Shown: positions 17,621-25,515, counted from the stretch's first letter. The stretch: 27,883 bases of DNA from Candidatus Hodarchaeota archaeon (GCA_016840025.1 JAEOTF010000329.1:1-27883); one strand, 5' to 3'. Numbers and translations are program-made. Notes: generated by a model from the sequence alone, not told the origin.

Positions 17621-18730
17621 CTATTCTAACTTTAATTCTTCACTTAATCCTAAAGAAGGACGTTGATAACATAGAGTTCGTAAAGGGTCTAGTCTAATTC
17701 CAACCTCCTCACCTACTTGGGGTACATTGTTTTTCAATGTAGTTATCGGTACATCACATTCAACTAATTCAAGTGTATCTAAAAGAATCTGAGCTCGATA
17801 ATGCGTGCCAATAAATTGAAGGTTTTCTAAGATTCCTGTTAAACTCCCTTTTTCACCGATTATCAACTCAATTGTATTAGGACGAAACGTTACAACTACA
17901 GAATCTCCGCGTCGGGGGGTATAAACTGCTGCTGATTGACAGCGTATTGCTAAATCGTTTCTTAGCTTAACAAATAGTGGATTCTTTTGTTCTACAGTAC
18001 CTTCTAGAGAATTTGATTCACCTAGGAAGTTTGCTGTGAAAAGGCGTTGTGGCATTTCATATAATTCTTCTGGTGAACCTATCTCAACAATTTCACCTGC
18101 ACGCATGATAATAAGTTGATCTGCAACTGAAAGAGCCTCATCCTGATCATGAGTGACATGTAAAACTGTTAATCCTAATTCTTTTGCAATATTTCGTAGA
18201 TCATATCGCAATTCAGCCCTAACATGAGCATCTAGTGCAGATAGTGGTTCATCAAGGAAAAGAAGTTTCGATTCGGTTGCTAATGCTCGGGCAAGTGCTA
18301 CTTTTTGTGTATCTCCCCCTGATAATTCCTTAGGACGCCGTTCTACACTATCAGACAGTTTTGTTTGTTCATGAGCTTGCTTTGAAATCTCCTCAATCTT
18401 AACACTTTCAAGTCCTTCAATCCACGGAGAATAAGAAATATTCTCCCATACAGTCATATGGGGGAACAGCGCATAATGTTGAAATACAAATCCTAATTTT
18501 CCTCTCTTTTCAATCGGGATATTAGTAACATCTTTCCCATTTATCAAAACTCTTCCTTTTGTTGGAAAGAGTAGTCCTGAAATCGCTCGTAGGAGAGTTG
18601 TTTTTCCACATCCACTGGGTCCAAGAAGCACAGTGTAAGATCCATCTTCTAGATGGAGATTAACATCGGTTAGTGCTTTAATTTTACCATCAAAGACCAT
18701 TGAGACATCTTCAACATTAATATCTAACAA
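17621..18730 (-). CDS. ABC transporter ATPase (PotA/FbpC type) 1
   Basis: A 369-residue ATPase. Walker A is GPSGCGKTT (37-45), the Q-loop is Gln84, and the signature is LSGGD (136-140) followed by TQKVALARAL, with Asp where Gln is usual. Walker B is LLFLDEP (Asp160/Glu161) and the H-loop is His194. A C-terminal TOBE-like beta domain (about 240-365) places it with importers of the Fe3+/polyamine/sulfate/phosphonate class. The start is TTG at 18730; no closer ATG precedes the first strand, and GGTG lies about 10 bases upstream. Only two bases separate it from the other ATPase gene. The two ATPases differ clearly and may form a heterodimer under the fused permease. Confidence 0.9.
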   Translation of the reverse strand: MLDINVEDVSMVFDGKIKALTDVNLHLEDGSYTVLLGPSGCGKTTLLRAISGLLFPTKGRVLINGKDVTNIPIEKRGKLGFVFQHYALFPHMTVWENISYSPWIEGLESVKIEEISKQAHEQTKLSDSVERRPKELSGGDTQKVALARALATESKLLFLDEPLSALDAHVRAELRYDLRNIAKELGLTVLHVTHDQDEALSVADQLIIMRAGEIVEIGSPEELYEMPQRLFTANFLGESNSLEGTVEQKNPLFVKLRNDLAIRCQSAAVYTPRRGDSVVVTFRPNTIELIIGEKGSLTGILENLQFIGTHYRAQILLDTLELVECDVPITTLKNNVPQVGEEVGIRLDPLRTLCYQRPSLGLSEELKLE

Positions 18731-18732
18731 TT

Positions 18733-19833
18733 TTAACTTACACCTTTTATCAATGGAAATACATGTACCTTATGTGGATCAACTTCAATCGAAATAGGCG
18801 TATTAGGACGAAGATTCCATTCTTTTACCTTCTTAGATTCTATCTTACACTTGATCTCGGTTTTTTCTGTTGCTTGACAATTAATCACAGCCCATTTACC
18901 CGTGAAATGATAGGATTTAAAATGGGTTTGAACTTTGAAGCTTGATGAATTTCCTTTCTTGCCTGAGACTAAAGGGTGGCAGTTCTCTGTTTTGATATAT
19001 GCTGATACTTGACCTTTAACGTTGTTTTTAATAAATTCTATATTTAGTCCATCTTTCGTAATAATTATGTTTTTAGATGAATTAGAAGCAGATTCTCTTA
19101 CTTGTCCCTCAAAATAATTAGCTTCTCCTAGAAAACTAGCAACAAAAGGTGTTAGAGGATTATTATAAAGATTCTCGGAGTATCCCACTTGATGAAGTTT
19201 ACCTGCTTGGAGTACAGCGAGTCGATCAGCTACACTCATGGCCTCAACTTGATCATGTGTTACCCAAATTACTGTTTTATTCAAATTTCTTGAAAGTTGG
19301 TACAATTCCTCGCGTAGCTCAATACGGAGCCGTGCATCTAATGCTCTGAGAGGTTCATCTAGTAAAAGAATATCAAAATCTGTTGCTAGGGCTCTTGAAA
19401 GTGCTAATCGTTGTTGCATGCCACCTGAAAGTTCAGAAGGAAATGAAAATCGCCTTAAACGTAATCCTACCATTGTTAAAATTTCATTACCTAATTCTTC
19501 CCATTCCATTCTTGGCCGTTGACGAACTTTAGGACTAAACACTGTATTCTCCCAAACTGAAAGTTGAGGAAACAAGGAGTAAGTCTGAGGAAGATATGCT
19601 ATCCCCCGTTTTTCAGGCTGGAGACGAGTGATGTCTTTTCCATCAATAAATATTTTTCCTGTATCTGGTTTTAGAAGACCACAAATTACTCGAAGTAACG
19701 TGGTTTTGCCTGCACCACTAGGACCAAGAAGCCCTAAAATTTCCCCATCAGCCACATTTAAGGAAAGATCTTGAAGTGCCCAGATATTCTTCCCAAAACG
19801 CTTTGAAATGTTTTTAATGGCAATTTCTGGCAT
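18733..19833 (-). CDS. ABC transporter ATPase (PotA/FbpC type) 2
   Basis: A 366-residue ATPase. Walker A is GPSGAGKTT (37-45), Q-loop Gln83, signature LSGGMQQRLALSRAL (135-149), Walker B DILLLDEP (Asp159/Glu160), and an H-loop in VTHDQVEA. A C-terminal accessory domain shows weaker TOBE likeness. The ATG at 19833 (MPEIAIKN) is chosen because AGGAG lies about 10 bases upstream and it falls four bases after the permease stop. The longer frame to 19896 would overlap the permease gene. It sits between the permease gene and ATPase 1 in one operon. Confidence 0.9.
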   Translation of the reverse strand: MPEIAIKNISKRFGKNIWALQDLSLNVADGEILGLLGPSGAGKTTLLRVICGLLKPDTGKIFIDGKDITRLQPEKRGIAYLPQTYSLFPQLSVWENTVFSPKVRQRPRMEWEELGNEILTMVGLRLRRFSFPSELSGGMQQRLALSRALATDFDILLLDEPLRALDARLRIELREELYQLSRNLNKTVIWVTHDQVEAMSVADRLAVLQAGKLHQVGYSENLYNNPLTPFVASFLGEANYFEGQVRESASNSSKNIIITKDGLNIEFIKNNVKGQVSAYIKTENCHPLVSGKKGNSSSFKVQTHFKSYHFTGKWAVINCQATEKTEIKCKIESKKVKEWNLRPNTPISIEVDPHKVHVFPLIKGVS

Positions 19834-19837
19834 CTTC

Positions 19838-21523
19838 TCAGCTCCTAGTCTTTTGTAGCAATCTAGCTGTGAAGATTGCAATTGATGTAAAAACAATTAG
19901 CAGAACTGTGGCCAAGGCAGCATAATAATAATCATTTGTTGAAATTAGATCGACTATTAGTTTTGGAGCGGTTGTTGTATCTGGAGATACCGCGATTGTT
20001 GCTCCTGTCTCTCCTATACTCCGTGTAAAAGCCATAATCGCTCCTGCTAAAATCGCAGGCCATAATACAGGAAAAGTAATACGCGAGAATGCTTGTATTG
20101 GGCGCGCACCCAGAGTTCTTGCTGTTTCTTCTAGAGCTGGATCTATAGCTTGTAGCCCTCCGATCGTATTTCTAACAATAAAAGGAAACGTCATACTAGT
20201 ATGGGCTAAAATGACCAGTATTATTGTTGGAATGAAGGTTGTATCTCTCCAAAATAATGAAATACTGAAACCAAGTGCTGCTGATGGAACAACATAAGGA
20301 ATATCTGCGATTTGATCCATAATTCTCCCAATTAGTTGATTTTGTCTTTTATGAATCCAAATAGCAAAAGGTATACCTATAATTAGATTTAAGAGCGTAG
20401 CGCATGTAGCAATGAAAATGCTAAGCCCCAGGGCTCCTAATAATCTTCCCCAGTCAATACTCGCGGGTGCTTTAGTAGTAAGAACATAGGAAAAAATGAA
20501 AAAAGAAGGGATAAGAATAATGAGAATGAAAAAACCGAACGCAATACCAATCCTAATGTGATTCATCTGAGGAGAGCTAATTTTATTTTCCCAGTGCGGC
20601 CATACTTTACGTGTGTTAATTTTTGTTTTTAGAAACAGGATTTTACTGAGGATTAAGAAAAACAACGCAATTAGGATCATAAAAGCACTAATAAGCGCAA
20701 GTTCTGCTAAAAGAATTTCCTTAAGAATTGAATCAGTTGCAGCCTTGTATTCACCTTTTTTCGCTCCAATTAGCGCTGTTCCATTCTTTTGAGCTGTACC
20801 TAATGCTGCAAGTACTGCAACTACTCCTCCAGTATCACTAAATGATTTTGCCAAGCATAATACTGCAGCAGTTGCAAATCCTGGTCTCGTCATAGGAAGT
20901 GTAACCGTACGAACTGCAGAAAAGCGGGATGCTCCACAAACTACTGCAGCAGTTTCATACTCAGGGTCGATTGTTTCTAAAATCGCCGAAAGTGCCCGAA
21001 CAGCGTACGAAAAAGTTGTAGTAAAGTGAAATAGAACTAACATAATGTATACATTTGAAAAAGCTCCTATCGCTCCTAATGGTTTGGATATACCCGGTGT
21101 AATCCCCCAAAAAAGTGCTACAGAGAACCCAAGTCCAGCAGTAGGTACTGCTAATGGGGATTCAATTATAGCATTAACCAGATTTTTGCCTGGGAATCGG
21201 GACCGTACCAATGTCCAAGCTAGAGGAAAAGCTATTATTATATCGATTATTGTTACAGTGATTGATACACCGACCGAGAGACTTATCGCTTCCAGTATAG
21301 CAGACATTTGATCTTCATTCTGAAGGACATCATTCCATATCACTCCTACTTTCTCAGCGACATAAACAAATACATAGATAGTAGGGAACAATACTAAAAA
21401 AAGAAAAAAAGCGATTATAAAACCATTGAATACGTATACTGTTATTGGATGTTCAATTTTATCCCACAATGAAGATTGCTCGCGCTCAGTCTGGTTTTTG
21501 AATTTTTGATCTTGAATAGTCAC
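19838..21523 (-). CDS. Fused two-domain ABC transporter permease
   Basis: A 561-residue membrane protein made of two BPD_transp_1 permease domains in one chain, about 12 hydrophobic segments in all. Each half has an EAA coupling loop: CGASRFSAVRTVTLP (about 190-212) and ARTLGARPIQAFSRITFP (about 465-488). This is the FbpB/ThiP-like fused layout. The second half has TRSIGETGAT, which recalls the sulfate/molybdate/phosphate permeases, so an anion substrate is possible (inference). The start is GTG at 21523 with GAGG about 9 bases upstream. It is the first gene of a four-gene operon with two ATPases and a DUF47-like protein. No binding-protein gene adjoins it. Confidence 0.9.
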   Translation of the reverse strand: MTIQDQKFKNQTEREQSSLWDKIEHPITVYVFNGFIIAFFLFLVLFPTIYVFVYVAEKVGVIWNDVLQNEDQMSAILEAISLSVGVSITVTIIDIIIAFPLAWTLVRSRFPGKNLVNAIIESPLAVPTAGLGFSVALFWGITPGISKPLGAIGAFSNVYIMLVLFHFTTTFSYAVRALSAILETIDPEYETAAVVCGASRFSAVRTVTLPMTRPGFATAAVLCLAKSFSDTGGVVAVLAALGTAQKNGTALIGAKKGEYKAATDSILKEILLAELALISAFMILIALFFLILSKILFLKTKINTRKVWPHWENKISSPQMNHIRIGIAFGFFILIILIPSFFIFSYVLTTKAPASIDWGRLLGALGLSIFIATCATLLNLIIGIPFAIWIHKRQNQLIGRIMDQIADIPYVVPSAALGFSISLFWRDTTFIPTIILVILAHTSMTFPFIVRNTIGGLQAIDPALEETARTLGARPIQAFSRITFPVLWPAILAGAIMAFTRSIGETGATIAVSPDTTTAPKLIVDLISTNDYYYAALATVLLIVFTSIAIFTARLLQKTRS

Positions 21524-21730
21524 TGTTTATGCCTCTAAGCTAGTTCATTGAATGTGGATGACTCAAATTCAAACTAACCGTGGTATAATCAGGTTCCAAT
21601 ATGGTATTAAATATTATTTTCAGTGAATTTTATATGACTATAGTAATATTTTACCATCAATAGTTAGTTGAACATTATTACGCCAATAGACCTTTATCGG
21701 ATCTTTTTGTATCACTAATTAATTTTATTC

Positions 21731-21747
21731 TTCTATAGACTATAGAA
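21731..21747. promoter_or_regulatory. Perfect 17-bp palindrome (candidate operator)
   Basis: TTCTATAG-A-CTATAGAA is a perfect dyad about 210 bases upstream of the permease start. Related symmetric sites with the same ACTATAGT core lie at 21637-21644 and within the 14-bp perfect palindrome ATAACTATAGTTAT at 21841-21854. The set looks like binding sites for one dimeric regulator; this is inference. Confidence 0.5.
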
Positions 21748-21918
21748 CCTATACTCACTCAAATTTATTACTAGCTGGTTTTTACTGAAAAGTAATTGAT
21801 AACCCTAGGAACGGAACAAAATTGTGTTTGAGTTCAATATATAACTATAGTTATTGATAATCATTGTATGGATTCATGTTCATATGTATTAGATTGTTTT
21901 TAATGTTAAGGTTACTAA

Positions 21919-21948
21919 ACATGTCTTCACATGTAGTCACATGCATAA
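21919..21948. repeat. Three ACATG units with 10-bp period
   Basis: The units ACATGTCTTC, ACATGTAGTC and ACATGCATAA follow each other without a gap, so ACATG recurs at 21919, 21929 and 21939. The exact 10-bp spacing puts all copies on one face of the helix, which suggests a regulator array. No factor is known. Confidence 0.6.
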
Positions 21949-22257
21949 TACTCGAATTGGTACTACATCTTATAGTGTTTGTAAATAGCACTTAACTATC
22001 CATCTCCTTTCCTATAATTGTTCATCTTACTCTCTTAACTCTTTTACTTCCTACATTTTTTTCGATCCTGTAAGAAATTACAGATCTTAATGCAAAGCTT
22101 TACATATAAGTTCAATATTAATACCTAATTTACTGATTGATCATTGGGTTGGATTTCTAAATTTTAGAAACTCCACAACAGAATTTAGTAGGCGAGGTAG
22201 TATCATGAAGTCTAAATTCAGAAGAAAGGGAATAGGGAACACATAGGGAAGAGGAAT

Positions 22258-22503
22258 TTGAAAATTAAGGCCAGAAATATTGATAGAGGGGAAAAAGAGT
22301 TTAAAGAAATGGAGCTAGATGAGTTTATCTGGATATATGATATACAAGTTCCCGTACCACAAAATTCTCCAATAATCTTATCATCTATTTGCTGCAGTGA
22401 ATCTAATGAATCTTATGAAATTGATCGAGAAGACTATATTAAAGGATTAAACCAAATTAAAGAATGCATTGAAAAGCAATTAAGGGAATTAGAACATATA
22501 TAA
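22258..22503 (+). CDS. Small hypothetical acidic protein
   Basis: An 81-residue soluble protein starting at TTG, with GAAGAGGA a few bases upstream. It has an early charged stretch (RGEKEFKEMELDEF), a hydrophobic core (IWIYDIQVPVP), two adjacent cysteines (SICCSES), and a C-terminal amphipathic helix (YIKGLNQIKECIEKQLREL). No family is recognised. It lies alone, divergent from the ABC operon across a 734-base regulatory gap and convergent with the SBP gene. It is probably a real gene on the strength of its ribosome binding site and amino-acid balance. Confidence 0.5.
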   Translation: MKIKARNIDRGEKEFKEMELDEFIWIYDIQVPVPQNSPIILSSICCSESNESYEIDREDYIKGLNQIKECIEKQLRELEHI

Positions 22504-22820
22504 GTAACCTGCGCTAATATTAGTTATAAAATCTATGAAATCTAACTAAATTCTATTAATTTGAGAGATTTCAATCGGGGGAGACTGAAATAAAGGTTTA
22601 TTCTTTAAGTATTATCCCATAAAACAACATGACTAGAGTGAGTTTATCGCTGTTTACAGGTCTCCTGATCAAGAAAAACATCCACATAGGTAAATTCATC
22701 CGCCCCGTCCAAATTTCGCTCTTATCAGGACATTTCCGAGTTTTGTAGCGCTCTCTACCCTCTTGAATTCTTTTAAAGATAGAAAAAAGAAAAAAGGAAG
22801 GGGGGTGCGAAAACAATGTT
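22504..22820. other. Non-coding region between convergent genes
   Basis: This is 317 bases without a supported gene. The part from about 22640 to 22780 is less AT-rich than other gaps. It has distant complementary arms (TCCTGAT at 22663-22669 and ATCAGGA at 22724-22730) that could fold in the 3' end of a transcript. The right end is the pyrimidine-rich terminator of the SBP gene. Confidence 0.4.
22781..22805 (-). terminator. Pyrimidine/U-rich terminator of the SBP gene
   Basis: Read on the minus strand, about 17-40 bases after the TAG stop at 22821, the transcript enters a CCCCC-TTCC run and then TTTTTTCTTTTTTCT. Oligo-U tracts of this kind end archaeal transcripts without a hairpin. The paralogous SBP gene at the right edge has a similar tract at the same place. 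Confidence 0.6.
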
Positions 22821-24845
22821 CTAGCGTTTACGCTTCCGTTGTAGGATAGCAAGGACTAAGAAGGATCCAAGACTGAGCAATAACATCTCGACTACTGTGA
22901 ATCCCGCGCCGCCATCCCCGGTAGTGGTGGTTTCGGTGGTTGTTGTAGTGGTGGTTTCGGTGGTTGTTGTAGTGGTGGTTTCGGTGGTTGTAGTTATCTC
23001 TGGTACCCAACCGGTTTCACGGACTCCATCACCATCGGTGTCTAGATAGCCCGCATCTTCAAGAATTGCGTAAGCTCTTGCAGGATTGTAGTCGTAGACG
23101 TCAGATGCAGGGTTATGCCAGGCACCGTAGTAGCTTTCGGGTAGATAATTATTGTAAAGTGCAATTGCATTACCGCCTTCGGACGCTTCCACAATAGCGT
23201 CATAATCGATGGCATAGGCAATAGCCTGACGAACTCGTTTGTCGCTGAGTGGGAAGATGTTGTTGTTGATGTGGATCAACTTCCGCCAAATACTGGGGGC
23301 TGAAACAAAGTCAATCTGATCGGGGTATTCTTGTGCTGCGGTGGTAATTTCTGCCCACATATACCGGGTTACGTCAGCGGAACCATCTCGAATAGCTGCA
23401 ACTGTGGCGTCAGTGCCTGTAATCACACGGACAGTGAATCGATCCATACGTGGATAGTATGGAATACTACCACCTGCTGCTACTGTTGGTTCAAGACTGG
23501 TCATAAGGTTGGTGTGATCGCCTGTGAACCAATAATCCTCGTTACGGACGAATTGCCACCACGTGGGCGGGGATTGAGGATCCACTTTTTCGAACTTAAA
23601 GGCACCTGAACCGATTTTGGTGGTCATATTGGTCAGATCGTGCCAGGTTGGATCGTTGTATGGTACCGTCTCAAAGATGTGTTTGGGGAAGATTTTCAAC
23701 TCAGTCCATATATAGGAGATTGCCCAGCTGTCTAATTCGGACATCACAAACTGGATCGTGCCATCGGCAAGTACTGTACAGCTTTCTACGTCTGTCACAG
23801 GACTATAAAGCGCTGTACCTTCCGCATTCTTGATGTAGTCGTACGAGAATTTAACGTCTTCAGGTGTGACATATTTACCTTCAGTTGCAAAATCATGCCA
23901 TTTGATACCATCACGCAAGGTGAAGTTGAACGTTAACCCATCGGTGGAGATCGAGTAGGATTCAGCAAGCCATGGAACATATTGACCGGTTTCATTCGTT
24001 ATTACCATCGGTTCCCACATCAACCCATCGACGTACGCTGTGCGTCCGGTAGTAATCTCATAATACAGCATCCCATCGGGATTACCGTCACGGACGAATT
24101 TGAAATACCGCATGACGAACTCCTTACCATCACGAGCAGCAGGCATATTAGATGTATTGTGGAAGTTTAGGGTGGTCATTGGATTATCCCAGGAGATTAA
24201 CCCATTTGGAGAATAGATTAACCCATCTATTCCCTTACGGACGGGCATAACGTCTTTCTGATACAGAACGTGGACATAGGGAACTTCTTCCGATGCAATC
24301 TCTTGTTGCTTGTTGATGTAGAAAGGTACTATATCCATAGTACTATTGGCTGAAAGGTCAATCGCATCGTCCATGGTTGTATTGTGGAAGCCCATGTCAT
24401 TATCACCGCCCGGATAGTCATTTCCAGAGTGACACAGAGAATACATATCAGTGGGGGTGGTTGGTGAACTGCTCAACGCCATATAAATCAAGTCGTAGGG
24501 ACGAATGGTGTCCATAGGGTCAGCACCGAGATCATAAGCAGTCGCGTTCTCGTAGTATCCCCATGTTTCCTGTATTTTCGGGTACATCACCGCACTTTCT
24601 TGGTGGATGTGGGTAACTTTTATTCCTATTGCAGCTAGATAGGATTTCATTAAACTACCTGCAATAAACCCGGCACCATCACCAACGAGAGTCAACAGTT
24701 CGAATTCCATCTTTTCTCGATAGATATCCCAACCGCTGACTTCTGCTGGTTGAGTTACCATGGGACTTATAGACAACCCCCATAATAAGAGGGCTACTAG
24801 AAATAATTTATTTTTTTTACTTAAAAACACAGTTTTTTTCTCCAT
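22821..24845 (-). CDS. Membrane-anchored family-5 solute-binding protein, apparently circularly permuted
   Basis: A 674-residue extracellular protein with a signal-like segment at about 12-30. Residues 46-235 resemble the C-terminal third of DppA/OppA-type proteins (EFELLTL, SYLAAIGIKVTHI, NKQQEIASEEVPYVHVLYQKD). Residues 255-613 resemble the N-terminal and middle parts (YVPWLAESYSISTDGLTF, FTLRDGIKWHDF, VTPEDVKFSYDYI, SDKRVRQAIAYAIDYDAIVE, YNPARAYAILEDAGYLDTDGDG). The order is therefore reversed relative to the family. A Thr/Glu stalk (617-642), GDGGAGF, a transmembrane helix (about 652-669) and the tail RKRKR follow. It probably captures peptides or oligosaccharides at the cell surface. No dpp permease genes adjoin it. 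Base composition is visibly richer in G and C than its neighbours. The start is ATG 24845. Confidence 0.88.
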   Translation of the reverse strand: MEKKTVFLSKKNKLFLVALLLWGLSISPMVTQPAEVSGWDIYREKMEFELLTLVGDGAGFIAGSLMKSYLAAIGIKVTHIHQESAVMYPKIQETWGYYENATAYDLGADPMDTIRPYDLIYMALSSSPTTPTDMYSLCHSGNDYPGGDNDMGFHNTTMDDAIDLSANSTMDIVPFYINKQQEIASEEVPYVHVLYQKDVMPVRKGIDGLIYSPNGLISWDNPMTTLNFHNTSNMPAARDGKEFVMRYFKFVRDGNPDGMLYYEITTGRTAYVDGLMWEPMVITNETGQYVPWLAESYSISTDGLTFNFTLRDGIKWHDFATEGKYVTPEDVKFSYDYIKNAEGTALYSPVTDVESCTVLADGTIQFVMSELDSWAISYIWTELKIFPKHIFETVPYNDPTWHDLTNMTTKIGSGAFKFEKVDPQSPPTWWQFVRNEDYWFTGDHTNLMTSLEPTVAAGGSIPYYPRMDRFTVRVITGTDATVAAIRDGSADVTRYMWAEITTAAQEYPDQIDFVSAPSIWRKLIHINNNIFPLSDKRVRQAIAYAIDYDAIVEASEGGNAIALYNNYLPESYYGAWHNPASDVYDYNPARAYAILEDAGYLDTDGDGVRETGWVPEITTTTETTTTTTTETTTTTTTETTTTGDGGAGFTVVEMLLLSLGSFLVLAILQRKRKR
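22921..22992 (-). repeat. 24-bp tandem repeat encoding the Thr-rich stalk
   Basis: The plus-strand unit GTAGTGGTGGTTTCGGTGGTTGTT is repeated three times with almost no change and encodes an 8-residue unit of one Glu and seven Thr. It forms the stalk between the binding domain and the membrane anchor, a likely site for O-glycosylation and for length variation by slippage. Confidence 0.9.
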
Positions 24846-24850
24846 AGAAA

Positions 24851-24887
24851 TTTAGGCATATTTTAGGCCATTTTAGGTATATATCAC
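24851..24887 (-). promoter_or_regulatory. 10-bp phased repeats and TATA-like box upstream of the SBP gene
   Basis: On the plus strand TTTAGGCATA, TTTTAGGCCA and TTTTAGGTAT lie end to end at 24851-24880, so TTTAGG recurs every 10 bases. Directly beyond is TATATATC, which on the minus strand reads GATATATA and lies 33-42 bases from the ATG at 24845. The repeats therefore occupy the initiation region, a good place for a repressor array. Confidence 0.55.
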
Positions 24888-25472
24888 TTCCAAGTATCGC
24901 TTTTGAGGTGAGGGAATGCATGCTACAAGTTAGTTAGGATCTACCGTGATGAGAGACATTGATTTGCTCTACTTCCACTCTATCTTGTAGCATTTTTGGA
25001 AGATTTGTAGTATTTAACATTCCCTTGGAGGTATTTAAGCCGTGATTGGCTTAGTTACACTCTTATTATTTTTTGATATTATTAATATATCTCATGTAAC
25101 CTATTACATTTATTATATAAAATATGATAAAACTATAGCTAATAACTGTAATAATCTACTATCAATTAATTATATCATAAATATAATTATGTATTATGAT
25201 AAATATGTATTATATTGCACTATAATAGCAGAATCATTGAATTACTCCCTTGACCATGTCTAAGACCTGATCTATTAACTAATAATGGCAGGTTATTGTT
25301 TTTTTTCTAAAATATGTTTTTACTTAATTATTAAATATGATAACACTAATATTTATCTTTTTTGAGAAGTTTCTTGGGATTATAGGCATTTATAAGTCAC
25401 AATCTTCCCTCAAATTATTATTGTGTTAATTTGTTTGAATCGTTACCCGTTATATTTATATGCCCTACCTTT

Positions 25473-25515
25473 TGTATAGTAGCTTAGATATAAAATACTA
25501 AATATAGACTATACA
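25473..25515 (+). promoter_or_regulatory. Dyad flanking the TATA-like box of the PadR-type gene
   Basis: TGTATAGT (25473-25480) and its exact reverse complement ACTATACA (25508-25515) flank TTAGATATAAAATAC (about 25485-25499), a good archaeal TATA box 33-47 bases before the ATG at 25532. PadR repressors usually bind inverted repeats in their own promoter, so autoregulation is plausible. Confidence 0.5.

Larger units (their letters stand above)
21524..22257. other. Long divergent non-coding region upstream of the ABC operon
   Basis: These 734 bases hold no protein-like ORF beyond a 13-codon frame near 22205. The region is AT-rich and unusually full of short symmetric motifs. CTATAG occurs at 21638, 21733, 21740 and 21845, three of these sites being centres of longer palindromes. 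ACATG units recur every 10 bases at 21919-21944. It must contain the promoter of the ABC operon (leftward) and of the small gene at 22258 (rightward). Confidence 0.6.

Noticed and set aside
22598..22852. 84-codon minus-strand frame overlapping the end of the SBP gene
   Set aside because: It crosses the SBP stop and the pyrimidine terminator, giving runs such as SFFLFSIF; no family or ribosome binding site.
22821..24845. Reading the SBP and the ABC operon at 16918-21523 as one transport system
   Set aside because: Family-5 binding proteins work with Dpp/Opp-type permeases; the operon's fused FbpB-like permease belongs to a different class, and the genes are separated by a divergent gene and gap.
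25060..25260. AT-rich island as a replication origin
   Set aside because: No origin-recognition-box repeats and no orc1/cdc6 gene nearby; AT richness alone is not evidence.
25042..25263. 73-codon plus-strand frame in the SBP-PadR gap
   Set aside because: It lies in extremely AT-rich DNA and is mostly Ile, Tyr and Asn, as expected from random AT sequence.
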